DNA of 64,000 nucleotides. Source: Bacteroidales bacterium. GTDB taxonomy: Bacteria > Bacteroidota > Bacteroidia > Bacteroidales > Lentimicrobiaceae. Where the stretch lies: NCBI GenBank assembly GCA_016709025.1, contig JADJEQ010000019.1:202984-266983 (forward strand), given 5' to 3'. The number at the start of each line of letters is the position of its first letter. The first letter of the stretch is position 1. The notes beneath the pieces are model-generated. The model saw nothing but the letters and a program-made list of their open reading frames with translations. It was not told the origin of the DNA and ran no database searches. Both the position numbers and the translations under genes were made by a program. Positions 1-8,748 of the stretch are shown piece after piece.

Positions 1-362
1 AGCAAAGTAGTGGTTTGCAGAATATTCCGGCTGGCTGTCGGGCCTTTTTCCTCTGTTACACGTCCGGTGTCAATGCTTTCCTGCACTGATCCAACAATTA
101 GCTGAGCCCCTATATTTTTAACCAGTTCGTCCCGATAAACAATGGTTTCCTGGAAATTGTGCCCGGTATCGATGTGAAGCAGCGGGAAAGGCAGCCTGGC
201 CGGATAGAATGCTTTTACAGCTAACCAGGTCATTACAATGGAGTCTTTCCCTCCTGAAAAAAGTAAAACAGGCCGCTCAAACTGGGCGGCGACTTCCCTT
301 ATAACATAGATTGACTCATATTCAAGCTCTTCAAGGTGACTGAGGTTATAGGTGCTTTTCAT
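1..362 (-). CDS. cysD: Sulfate adenylyltransferase subunit 2 (CysD), N-terminal part
   Basis: Small subunit of ATP sulfurylase, which makes adenylyl sulfate (APS) from sulfate and ATP together with the GTPase CysN. The first ~120 residues are present; the rest lies beyond base 1. The PP-loop SGGKDS is near residue 37, followed by the HIDTGHNF stretch typical of the PAPS-reductase/CysD fold. The start ATG overlaps the cysC stop in an ATGA, so the two genes are translationally coupled. CysN would be expected next, outside the window. Identification is firm; only completeness is unknown. Confidence 0.93.
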   Translation of the reverse strand, partial: MKSTYNLSHLEELEYESIYVIREVAAQFERPVLLFSGGKDSIVMTWLAVKAFYPARLPFPLLHIDTGHNFQETIVYRDELVKNIGAQLIVGSVQESIDTGRVTEEKGPTASRNILQTTTL

Positions 363-937
363 TTATAAACAGTGATTAGTGGTAAAATGTATTCAAAGAG
401 TTTATGAATGCTTTGATCCGGATCAGAAAAGGAAGTATTGATTTCAATGGCAGCCTCCAAAGGAGGTTCAAAAGGAGCACTAACGCCGGTAAATTCTTTT
501 ATCTCGCCATTCCGCGCTTTCTTATACATGCCTTTGATGTCGCGTTGTTCGCAAAGGTTAAGCGGCGCATTTACATATACATTTATAAAATAGTCGCTGC
601 CTATAATGTCCCTGGCCATATTACGGAGCTTTTCAGTCGGGGTAATAAAAGCATTGATTGTAATGATACCGCTTTCGGCGAACAGCTTCGATATTTCTGC
701 TATCCGGCGAATGTTTTCATTGCGGTCTGCCCCTGAAAATCCAAGATCGCTGCATATCCCTTTGCGTGTAACATCACCATCCAGCATACGCACAAGGAAT
801 CCATTACTGATCAGTTTTTGTTCAAGGCCGACACCAATGGTGGTTTTGCCTGAACAAGGCAGGCCTGTAAGCCAGATAACCCTGGCCTGCTGATTTGGTT
901 TTGTTTCCATTATTTGCCTGGCAAAGGCAGTTCCCAT
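359..937 (-). CDS. cysC: Adenylylsulfate kinase (CysC)
   Basis: Phosphorylates APS to PAPS, the sulfuryl donor. The 192-residue length suits a stand-alone APS kinase. The P-loop GLPCSGKT is at residues 25-32 and is followed by LDGDVTRKG and DLGFSGADRNENIRR, the APS-binding signature. An internal Met (METK, start at 910) is an equally plausible start because the first nine residues precede the conserved fold. It overlaps cysD by four bases. It lies downstream of the Wza/Wzc genes but about 220 bases and a hairpin separate them, so it may be its own unit. The proximity raises the possibility that PAPS feeds polysaccharide sulfation (inference). Confidence 0.93.
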   Translation of the reverse strand: MGTAFARQIMETKPNQQARVIWLTGLPCSGKTTIGVGLEQKLISNGFLVRMLDGDVTRKGICSDLGFSGADRNENIRRIAEISKLFAESGIITINAFITPTEKLRNMARDIIGSDYFINVYVNAPLNLCEQRDIKGMYKKARNGEIKEFTGVSAPFEPPLEAAIEINTSFSDPDQSIHKLFEYILPLITVYK

Positions 938-1097
938 TAAATTAATAAACGATGTTTAACCGGACAGCAAAATTAACATATTTTTTCAGAAGGCAGTTAA
1001 GGTATTGGAAGGCATAAAAGAACAACAAAATTTATACGGAACGGAAAGTGCACAAAACCTTACCGGATGCAGAATCCGGACGATTATCAGAGGTTGT

Positions 1098-1144
1098 TTA
1101 AAACGATAAGAGGCCGTTTCCTGAAGAAACAGCCTCTTATCCGA
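1098..1144 (-). terminator. Hairpin terminator after the Wzc-like kinase gene
   Basis: An inverted repeat pairs ATAAGAGGC with GCCTCTTAT and CGTTTC with GAAACA around a short CTGAA loop. On the minus strand it is followed by CGTTTTAAAC, a weak T-tract. It lies directly downstream of the kinase stop codon. Confidence 0.6.
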
Positions 1145-1157
1145 ATCATTATCAGAA

Positions 1158-3611
1158 TCAGGATTTTTTGAACATTTTATTTATAAGTCCTTCTTCTTCA
1201 GTTTCCTGGTCATCGGTATAATAACCATAACCATAGCCGTAACCATAGCCGTAACCATAGCCGTAACCATAACCATAACCATAGCTATAGGAATTGTTAT
1301 CTAACCTGACATCATTAACAAGAATGGTTACATCAGGAATATTTCGTTTCTCGATATCAGCGATGATTGAACCGAAAATTTTCTTGTTTGTATAGTTCTG
1401 CCTGACAACGAAGATCGAAACGTCAACATACTTCATCAGGAGGAATGCATCGGTTACCAGCCCAACAGGTGGGGAGTCGATGATGATGTAATCGTAACGA
1501 TCTTTCAGTCCTTGAAAAAGTTCGGCGTTTTTATCGGAACCGATCAATTCGGCGGGATTTGGAGGTACAGGGCCTGCCATAATGATATCCAGGTTCTCAA
1601 GAGGCGATTTCTGGATAATACTGTCAATGGTGCTTTTTCCGATCAGGTAGGAGCTGATACCCTCGGTATTGGAAAGCCCAAAGTCCTGGTAAATTTTTGG
1701 TTTGCGGAGGTCAAAGCCCATTAGCAGGGTTTTTTTTCCGTAAAGTGCAAAAATCGAAGCCAGGTTAACGGAAGTGAATGTTTTACCTTCACTCACCATG
1801 GTAGACGTGATAAGAATGGTCTGTTTGTCACCTGTTTGTTTGAAATACTGCAGGTTGGTTCTGATCGATCTGAATGATTCTGCAATTGATGATTTTGGAT
1901 ATTCAGCGACCACAATCTTACTGTCTTTATTGTTGTGGATGATGTGCCCAAGCAATGGCAGAGAAGTCAGTGATTCAAGTTCTTTTTTGTCGATCAGCTT
2001 TTCGTTGAAATAACCCTTACCAAGTACATAAACGACTGGGAAAATAAAGCCCAGAAGCAATGCGATGGTATAGTTGAGGGTCTTTTTGGGGAAAACAGGT
2101 TCCATTTCATCGGAGGAAGCCTGATCAATAACTTCGTTATCCGGCATGTTAGATGCCCGGGTAATCTGTGCTTCAGACCTTTTTTGAAGAAGGTAGGTAT
2201 AAATGGCATCGTTCAGTTTGAATTTGCGTTCAATCCCAACAAGCAAACGCTGGGTAGCAGGCAGTTTACTGATTTTGCCTGATAACATGTTAATACGGCT
2301 GTCGATTTCCCTTATAGAAATGCTGGATGTATTAACAATGTTGTTTATATTCTCTTCAAGTGTTCTTTTGTTGACCCTGATCCTGTCGTCGTAAGAGGCA
2401 ATGATCGGATTTTTCTCTTTGGCCATCATCATCGCTTCCCCGCGACTGGCGTAGAGTGAAGTCAGGTCATTTATAAGCTTGGTGAGAATGGGATCATCAA
2501 TTCCCATAGAAGAAGGTACGGTAAGTCCGGCAAGATCGCCTTCGTTTTTCCTGAGATAATCGCGCAGATAAAGGTAGTATTTGTTTTTAACCAGCAGGAC
2601 TGCCTTTTCGTTTTCAAGCTCTTTCATTTGCTGGAAAACCTGTTGCGACTGGAAATCAAGGTCCATGACTACATTTTTAGTCCGGAAATCCTGTAACACC
2701 GTTTCAGCAGTGCGCAATGAATCAGTAATTCCAAGAAGCTGTTCATCAATAAAATTGATGGTATTGGTTGCAATCTGATTCTTTTTTTCCAATCCACGCG
2801 ACATGTAAACTGCAGTGAGGGTGTTCAGAAAATCGGTTGCTTTGTGAACATTGGTACTGCGCAAGGAAATTTCAACAATGGAGGCTTCACGGTTAATCGG
2901 CTCAATTTCAAAACCCATGAATTGATTGGTCAGGTCTTCGATTTTGTTGAAGGTAAAAAACATATTAAGGTTAACATGTTCTTTAGGCTTGAAATTGGTG
3001 TTGAGAAGAATCTTAAAATTATAAAACTTCCCGCGAATCTGCTCCCCGAATCTGAATTTTCCCCTTACATCAAACTTTTGATTGATTTTTTCAATTTGTT
3101 TCCCTTTGGCATAATCGTAAAGAAATACTGATTCACCTTCCGTTGTCAGGCTGAATTCGTTGTTGGGTAAAATAATCAGGTTAAACCTTAAACCAGCAGG
3201 TTGTGGATTGGCGGTGTCAAATTCAACAGTAAAGGGGGAATCTTTGTAAAGTTCCCGTGTAAGAAAATTCTCTTCCTGGAAATAGGAGACTTTAAAATCC
3301 AAAGTCCTCACGGCCCTGTTAACCAAGGCACGCGATTTAAGTACTCCGATCTCATTTTCGAGAACCTGTGCATTTTTAACATTCCCGAGGCCCAATAGTG
3401 CCTGTGGATCAAAACTTGATTTATCATCTTTGATCAATACAGTTGTACCGACTTTATAAATTGGCTGCGTATATTTATTGAATAAAAACGCAATGGCCAG
3501 GGCGATAAAAACAGTAATGATGAAGAAATACCAATAATGGTAAAACTTAAAGAACAACTGCTTAAAGTCAACAGTTTCTTCCTGGGGGGCTTGATTAGTG
3601 TAATTCTCCAC
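1158..3611 (-). CDS. Wzc-like polysaccharide co-polymerase with BY-type tyrosine kinase
   Basis: Inner-membrane exopolysaccharide chain-length and export protein fused to a bacterial tyrosine kinase (817 residues). In order: N-terminal transmembrane segment (about 30-50) inside a Wzz domain, a long periplasmic coiled region with GNVR-type sequence (to about 510), a second membrane segment (FIFPVVYVLG region), then the cytoplasmic kinase with Walker A STMVSEGKT, Walker A' MGFDLRKP and Walker B YIIIDSPP. The last ~45 residues hold an uninterrupted run of Gly-Tyr dipeptides, the tyrosine cluster expected to be autophosphorylated, and then an acidic/basic tail. The Wza-like lipoprotein gene is 7 bases upstream, so the two are co-transcribed. 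Known family members cycle phosphorylation to control polymer length. Confidence 0.93.
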   Translation of the reverse strand: MENYTNQAPQEETVDFKQLFFKFYHYWYFFIITVFIALAIAFLFNKYTQPIYKVGTTVLIKDDKSSFDPQALLGLGNVKNAQVLENEIGVLKSRALVNRAVRTLDFKVSYFQEENFLTRELYKDSPFTVEFDTANPQPAGLRFNLIILPNNEFSLTTEGESVFLYDYAKGKQIEKINQKFDVRGKFRFGEQIRGKFYNFKILLNTNFKPKEHVNLNMFFTFNKIEDLTNQFMGFEIEPINREASIVEISLRSTNVHKATDFLNTLTAVYMSRGLEKKNQIATNTINFIDEQLLGITDSLRTAETVLQDFRTKNVVMDLDFQSQQVFQQMKELENEKAVLLVKNKYYLYLRDYLRKNEGDLAGLTVPSSMGIDDPILTKLINDLTSLYASRGEAMMMAKEKNPIIASYDDRIRVNKRTLEENINNIVNTSSISIREIDSRINMLSGKISKLPATQRLLVGIERKFKLNDAIYTYLLQKRSEAQITRASNMPDNEVIDQASSDEMEPVFPKKTLNYTIALLLGFIFPVVYVLGKGYFNEKLIDKKELESLTSLPLLGHIIHNNKDSKIVVAEYPKSSIAESFRSIRTNLQYFKQTGDKQTILITSTMVSEGKTFTSVNLASIFALYGKKTLLMGFDLRKPKIYQDFGLSNTEGISSYLIGKSTIDSIIQKSPLENLDIIMAGPVPPNPAELIGSDKNAELFQGLKDRYDYIIIDSPPVGLVTDAFLLMKYVDVSIFVVRQNYTNKKIFGSIIADIEKRNIPDVTILVNDVRLDNNSYSYGYGYGYGYGYGYGYGYGYGYYTDDQETEEEGLINKMFKKS
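1218..1290 (-). repeat. In-gene hexamer repeat encoding the (Tyr-Gly)n tail
   Basis: A run of TAYGGY hexamers (TATGGT/TACGGC/TATGGC variants) encodes about ten consecutive Tyr-Gly pairs at the C-terminus of the kinase. Gain or loss of a hexamer would keep the frame and change only the tyrosine count. Confidence 0.9.
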
Positions 3612-3618
3612 GGTATTT

Positions 3619-4410
3619 CTATTTAATATAAGTCATGATGAGAAGCGTAGTGGTAATGGTTGCAAAGATCAATGTATACGGGAAAGCGGTGAACGCGAAA
3701 TTCTTGCTCTTCAAAGGCTCAACATATACAATATCTCCGGGTTGCAGGAAATAAGCAGGTGATTCAAAAATATTCGCTTTCAGGAGGTTGACAGTATAGG
3801 CGGCAGAGCCGGTTGCTGTTTTTCGGATTACTGTAACCTTATCCCGTTTTGCAAATGGGTTAAGGTCACCAGCCATACTAATGGCCTGAAGAATATTTAT
3901 GTTTTCCTGATAAACGAGATATGTTCCCGGTCTGACGACTTCTCCAAGCAGCGTGACTTTAAAATTCACCAGCTTAACTGTAACTATGGTCATTTGGAAA
4001 TAGTCGTCTATTGTGCTCTGGAACAATGTCTTTATTTCATTGATATTGAGACCGGCAACCTGAATTTTCCCTACCAGGGGGAAATTTACATATCCTGAGT
4101 CAGCAACTGTATAACTGTTAATATAAACACTCATTTCAGTAGATGCCTGATATACATTTCGCTGGTTTGACTCAAATGGATTTACATTACTGGCATCCAG
4201 ACTGTTAACGTCCACATAGAGGTTATCGCCGGGCTGAACCTTGTATTCAGGATTTGTTTCATTGAAAAACTCAATTTTCCCGTCTTTTTGATAATTTTCA
4301 ATATCCTGAATGTACTTCACTTTCTTGAGTGATACACAGGAACTAACCAATACGGCTGCCAAAAAGAAAACAAAAGCCTGTTTGATTTTAAAGTTCATTT
4401 TAACTTTCAT
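3619..4410 (-). CDS. Wza-like outer-membrane polysaccharide export lipoprotein
   Basis: Outer-membrane export channel subunit (263 residues) that pairs with the Wzc-like protein encoded 7 bases downstream. It has a lipoprotein signal with lipobox LVSSC (Cys25), then a poly-export domain beginning near YKVQPGDNLYVDV (residue ~55) and an SLBB-type segment around LGEVVRPGTYLV. A C-terminal hydrophobic stretch (about 240-260) would be the membrane-crossing helix. A second Met five residues in is an alternative start. Export of an extracellular or capsular polysaccharide is well supported; the sugar is unknown because no glycosyltransferase cluster is in view. Confidence 0.9.
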   Translation of the reverse strand: MKVKMNFKIKQAFVFFLAAVLVSSCVSLKKVKYIQDIENYQKDGKIEFFNETNPEYKVQPGDNLYVDVNSLDASNVNPFESNQRNVYQASTEMSVYINSYTVADSGYVNFPLVGKIQVAGLNINEIKTLFQSTIDDYFQMTIVTVKLVNFKVTLLGEVVRPGTYLVYQENINILQAISMAGDLNPFAKRDKVTVIRKTATGSAAYTVNLLKANIFESPAYFLQPGDIVYVEPLKSKNFAFTAFPYTLIFATITTTLLIMTYIK

Positions 4411-4543
4411 ACCTGAAAAATCTTAAACCGTATTATATTATGATTAAAACACTGAAAAGTAATCTGTCGTATAATTTAAATCAAAGCAGGCTTGATTTTA
4501 TGCGATAATTGTTTATCAGCGGTCAGAATTGAAAAATATTGTG

Positions 4544-4551
4544 CAAATTTA
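4544..4551 (-). promoter_or_regulatory. Possible -7 box upstream of the wza-like gene
   Basis: Minus-strand TAAATTTG fits the Bacteroidota -7 pattern TAnnTTTG, but no TTTG stands at the usual distance upstream. The surrounding gap (4411-4733, no gene) is AT-rich. Weak evidence. Confidence 0.3.
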
Positions 4552-4733
4552 GTATAAAAAACTTAATTATCATTTTTACACAAATCATAATTCTTATAGT
4601 CAGTTTGATACAGATATTCACATCCCCCTGATCAGCAGCTCAATCAGGTATCCTAATGGAGCCTTGTCTGAACGGATTTCCACCGATTGAAAATTGCAAC
4701 TGAATAATCATCGAAAAAGGCCTGAACTGAAAA

Positions 4734-6092
4734 TTAAATTATAGCTTCTCCTTTTAAAGTGGCGGATGTGCATGCTGTTATTCTGACATTTACATAATCG
4801 CCGGGTTTAAAATCGTGTTTCGGGAAAATTACCACTTTGTTGTGACTGTTTCTCCCCGATAGTTCTTTCTGCGACTTTTTTGAGAAATTTTCGACCAGCA
4901 CTTCAAAAGTCTTGCCGATATCAGCCTGGTTGCTCCGGTAGGATAATTCCTGCTGCAGATCGATGATTTCCTTTAATCGCCTGCTTTTTACCTCTTCGGG
5001 AACATCGTCCTCGTATCTCTTTTCTGCCACAGTTCCTGGTCTTTCGGAGTATTTGAACATAAATGCATAGTCATACCCTGCCCATTTCATCAGTTCAAGG
5101 GTCTGCTGATGGTCATCTTCTGTTTCGGTGCAAAATCCGGCAATAACGTCGGTTGACAAGGCACAATCCGGCAATATTGCACGGATAGCTTCGATTCTGC
5201 CCATATACCATTGCCTGTCGTATTTGCGGTTCATCAGCTTCAGTATTTTATCGCTTCCCGATTGAACCGGAAGGTGGATTGAACGGCAAATGTTGGGGTA
5301 GGCAGCCATGGTTTTCAGCAGCTCGTCCGATAAATCTTTCGGGTGAGAAGTAGCAAATCTTACCCTCAGGGCGGGGTCTATTTCCGCTATTCTTTCCATT
5401 AATTCAGGGAAACCGGAACCTCTTTCACTTTTATAGGAATTTACGTTCTGTCCCAACAAAGTGACTTCGCGGAAACCGCTATTAAACAAATCCTGAGCTT
5501 CACTGACGATGGTTTCGGGATTTCTGCTTCGTTCCCTGCCCCTGGTAAAGGGCACTACACAATAAGAGCAAAAGTTTTCGCAACCACGCATGATAGAAAT
5601 AAAGGCTGATATTCCGGTGCTGTCGAGCCTTACCGGATTGATGTCTGCATAGGTTTCGTCGGCAGAAAGAATAACATTAATGGCTTTCTGACCGGTTTCG
5701 GCAATCGACAGAAGTCGTGGAAGGTCGCGGTAAGCGTCGGGGCCGACAATCACATCCACCATTTTCTCTTCATCAATCAACTGTGACTTCAGCCTTTCGG
5801 CCATACAGCCCAAAACACCGATGATCAGGCCAGGTTTTAGTTTTTTATAACGCTTGAATTCCTGTAAACGGGCTCTTACCCTTTGTTCCGCATGGTCACG
5901 GATAGAGCATGTATTGACAAATATCAGATCAGCCTCGTCTATTTTATCAGTGGTTTCAAAATTGTTATCAGTCATGATTGAACCTACAATCTGGCTGTCA
6001 GAAAAATTCATCTGGCAACCATAGGTTTCAATGTAAAGTTTACGTTTAGGGTCCAAATCAGGATGGTATTTTTGTTCGTGTATCTTAAACAT
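4734..6092 (-). CDS. miaB: tRNA-2-methylthio-N6-isopentenyladenosine37 synthase (MiaB)
   Basis: Radical-SAM methylthiotransferase that modifies A37 of tRNAs (452 residues from the chosen start). The N-terminal UPF0004 domain supplies three cluster-binding cysteines (Cys26 in TYGCQMN, Cys62 in NTCSIR, Cys96 in LGCMAER). The radical-SAM motif CENFCSYC is at 171-178, and a C-terminal TRAM domain ends in the stretch before the stop. A longer reading from 6128 exists, but a good -7 box lies over that position, so translation from 6092 (MFKIHEQ) is preferred. It is divergent from topA. Confidence 0.95.
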   Translation of the reverse strand: MFKIHEQKYHPDLDPKRKLYIETYGCQMNFSDSQIVGSIMTDNNFETTDKIDEADLIFVNTCSIRDHAEQRVRARLQEFKRYKKLKPGLIIGVLGCMAERLKSQLIDEEKMVDVIVGPDAYRDLPRLLSIAETGQKAINVILSADETYADINPVRLDSTGISAFISIMRGCENFCSYCVVPFTRGRERSRNPETIVSEAQDLFNSGFREVTLLGQNVNSYKSERGSGFPELMERIAEIDPALRVRFATSHPKDLSDELLKTMAAYPNICRSIHLPVQSGSDKILKLMNRKYDRQWYMGRIEAIRAILPDCALSTDVIAGFCTETEDDHQQTLELMKWAGYDYAFMFKYSERPGTVAEKRYEDDVPEEVKSRRLKEIIDLQQELSYRSNQADIGKTFEVLVENFSKKSQKELSGRNSHNKVVIFPKHDFKPGDYVNVRITACTSATLKGEAII

Positions 6093-6125
6093 CCGGATGC
6101 ATTCTTTGTTTCGGGATGGATGCCA

Positions 6126-6155
6126 CAAAGTTACGATTATTTGAACAGCCTCATT
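6126..6155 (-). promoter_or_regulatory. miaB promoter (-7 TAACTTTG)
   Basis: Minus-strand TAACTTTG (6126-6133) matches TAnnTTTG exactly. At the 19-base spacing the -33 element is AATG, a poor match to TTTG. The predicted transcription start near 6120 leaves a leader of about 28 bases before the ATG at 6092 and rules against the longer reading frame. Confidence 0.5.
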
Positions 6156-6266
6156 ATTAAATTGTTGTAAATAAAATTTTCGTTTTTAAATAAGGCATGT
6201 GTTTTTATTGCGTTACTTTGTGCCCATTTTCGAATTAGATCTGATTGAAAACTAGTTTCATCTTGT

Positions 6267-8624
6267 ATGATAAAAAATCTGGTAATTGTAGAATCACCCG
6301 CTAAAGCCAAAACGATTGAAGGCTTTTTAGGGAAAGATTACATTGTTAAATCAAGTTTTGGACATGTCCGCGATTTGTCAAAGAAACAGCTTGGAGTTGA
6401 TGTCGATAACGATTTCACACCCAGCTATGAGATATCGGCTGATAAAACAAAACTTATAAAGGAGCTCAAAAAACTTGCATCGGAGGCTGAAATTGTATGG
6501 CTGGCATCCGACGAGGACCGTGAAGGAGAAGCTATTTCATGGCATTTAGCCGAGGCGTTGTCGCTTGATATTGCGAAAACCCGCCGGATTGTTTTCCACG
6601 AAATTACCAAAAGTGCAATTACCGAGGCCATTCAAAATCCCAGGGGGATTGATCTGAATCTGGTAGATGCCCAACAGGCCCGTCGTGTCCTTGACCGTTT
6701 GGTGGGATTTGAGCTATCACCGGTTTTATGGAGAAAAGTAAAACCGGCCCTGTCGGCAGGCCGGGTTCAGTCGGTTGCTGTCCGTTTGATTGTTGACCGT
6801 GAAGATGAAATCAAGGCATTTAAATCGTCATTTAATTATAGAGTTACTGCCACCTTTACCATTCCCGATGAAGCCGGACAGCCGAAAATCAATGCGGAAC
6901 TTTCGAAACGATTTTCACAAAAACCGGAAGCGGTTGATTTTTTGAAGAAGTGTATCGGGGCTGCTTTTCATATCAGCGATATTGAAACCAAGCCTGCCAG
7001 AAAATCGCCTGCACCTCCGTTTACTACATCAACCCTTCAGCAGGAAGCAAGTCGTAAGCTTGGCTATTCGGTCGCAAAAACCATGTTGGTTGCCCAGCAA
7101 TTATATGAGAGCGGGAAAATTACCTATATGCGTACCGACTCTGTGAATCTGAGCCAGTTGGCGATAAATATGTCGCGGGAAGAGATTACGAAATTATACG
7201 GCGAAAAGTACGTCAAAACAAGGCAGTACGCCACAAAATCGAAAGGTGCACAGGAAGCTCATGAGGCTATCAGGCCAACATACATGAACGCCCAGGAGAT
7301 CAAAGGGGATGATTCGCAGCGCAGGTTGTACGATCTTATCTGGAAACGGACCATTGCCTCACAAATGAGTGATGCCGAACTGGAACGTACCAATGTTACC
7401 ATTCTGATAACACCGGCCGGACAGAAGATCGGGGATACCCTTTCCGAGAAGTTTGTTGCCAAAGGTGAGGTCATTAAATTTGATGGATTTCTCAAAGTTT
7501 ATATGGAATCAACCGACGATGAGCCGGCTGATAGTGATGAAGAAATTCTGCCCCCGATTAAAGCAGGACAGGGTCTTGATTTGAATGAAATGCTGGCTAC
7601 GCAGAAATTTTCTCAGCAGCCTCCACGGTATACCGAAGCCAGCCTGGTTAAAAAAATGGAAGAACTCGGAATTGGTCGCCCGTCAACTTATGCACCAACC
7701 ATTTCTACCATTCAGAAACGAGAATATGTTGTGAAGGAAGACCGGCCGGGAATAAAGCGCGAATACGATTTTGTTCAGCTTAAGAATTCAAAAATCAAAG
7801 AGGAGATCAAAACAGAAAACACCGGTTTTGAGAAATCAAAACTTTTTCCCACGGATATCGGAGGCCTGGTTAACACTTTTCTCGTTCAGAATTTTGAAAA
7901 TATTCTCGACTATAACTTTACGGCAAACGTTGAAAAAGAGTTTGATGAAATTGCCCAGGGTCAGAAAGTCTGGAACCAGATGATCAGGGAGTTTTATTTT
8001 CCTTTTATAAAACAGGTTAAAGAGACACTTGAAAATTCAGAAAAGGTTAAAGGAGAACGACTGCTTGGTGCAGATCCGGAAAGCGGCAAAAATGTATACG
8101 TCAGAATAGGCCGTTTTGGGCCTATGATACAAATTGGTGAAGCAGAGGATGAGGAGAAACCGCGTTTTGCCAGCCTGAAAAAAGGTCAGTCGATGGATAG
8201 TCTTGTTCTTGAAGAAGCCCTGAGACTTTTTGATTTTCCAAGAACAATCGGCAAATACGAAGATGCTGAACTTACTGTGGCCATTGGCCGCTTCGGGCCT
8301 TATGTAAAGCATAAATCGGCTTTTTATTCATTGGCAAAAACCGATGATCCGGCCAGCATTGATGCAGACCGCGCCATAGAACTGATTATCGAAAAGCGGA
8401 AAAAGGAAACGGAAAGAGTGATCCTTGTTTTTAAGGAAGATCCACAGGTTCAGGTACTCAATGGAAGATATGGCCCCTATATTGCGATCGGTAAATCGAA
8501 TTACAGGATTCCCAAAGGAACTGACCCAGCTTCACTTACACTTGAGCATTGCCGCGAAATAGCCACCAAATCAGACGCCCAACCCAAAACAACCACCAAG
8601 GGCAGATTTACAAAGAAGAAATAA
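6267..8624 (+). CDS. topA: DNA topoisomerase I
   Basis: Type IA topoisomerase relaxing negative supercoils (785 residues). TOPRIM domain at the N-terminus (LVIVESPAKAKTIEGF; acidic triad in SDEDREGEAISWH, residues ~75-87). The catalytic tyrosine is in ITYMRTDSVNLS near residue 290. The C-terminus has no zinc fingers but repeated GRFGP/GRYGPYI motifs (three copies between about 615 and 755), as in other Bacteroidota TopA proteins, and a Lys-rich end. Divergent from miaB and followed by a terminator. Confidence 0.96.
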   Translation: MIKNLVIVESPAKAKTIEGFLGKDYIVKSSFGHVRDLSKKQLGVDVDNDFTPSYEISADKTKLIKELKKLASEAEIVWLASDEDREGEAISWHLAEALSLDIAKTRRIVFHEITKSAITEAIQNPRGIDLNLVDAQQARRVLDRLVGFELSPVLWRKVKPALSAGRVQSVAVRLIVDREDEIKAFKSSFNYRVTATFTIPDEAGQPKINAELSKRFSQKPEAVDFLKKCIGAAFHISDIETKPARKSPAPPFTTSTLQQEASRKLGYSVAKTMLVAQQLYESGKITYMRTDSVNLSQLAINMSREEITKLYGEKYVKTRQYATKSKGAQEAHEAIRPTYMNAQEIKGDDSQRRLYDLIWKRTIASQMSDAELERTNVTILITPAGQKIGDTLSEKFVAKGEVIKFDGFLKVYMESTDDEPADSDEEILPPIKAGQGLDLNEMLATQKFSQQPPRYTEASLVKKMEELGIGRPSTYAPTISTIQKREYVVKEDRPGIKREYDFVQLKNSKIKEEIKTENTGFEKSKLFPTDIGGLVNTFLVQNFENILDYNFTANVEKEFDEIAQGQKVWNQMIREFYFPFIKQVKETLENSEKVKGERLLGADPESGKNVYVRIGRFGPMIQIGEAEDEEKPRFASLKKGQSMDSLVLEEALRLFDFPRTIGKYEDAELTVAIGRFGPYVKHKSAFYSLAKTDDPASIDADRAIELIIEKRKKETERVILVFKEDPQVQVLNGRYGPYIAIGKSNYRIPKGTDPASLTLEHCREIATKSDAQPKTTTKGRFTKKK

Positions 8625-8652
8625 ATTTTGAAATCTGGCAAATATTTAAAAT

Positions 8653-8689
8653 GAGGGGTGCATTCCAAAAGAAGCATCCCTCGTTTTTT
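8653..8689 (+). terminator. Rho-independent terminator after topA
   Basis: GAGGGGTGC and GCATCCCTC pair around a short A-rich loop and are followed by six T residues. It separates topA from the arginase-fold gene. Confidence 0.8.
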
Positions 8690-8748
8690 ACTGCTGTTTT
8701 TTCAGAAAATTAATGTAGGTTTGAAAATAGAAAGTAAACGATAGTTTT

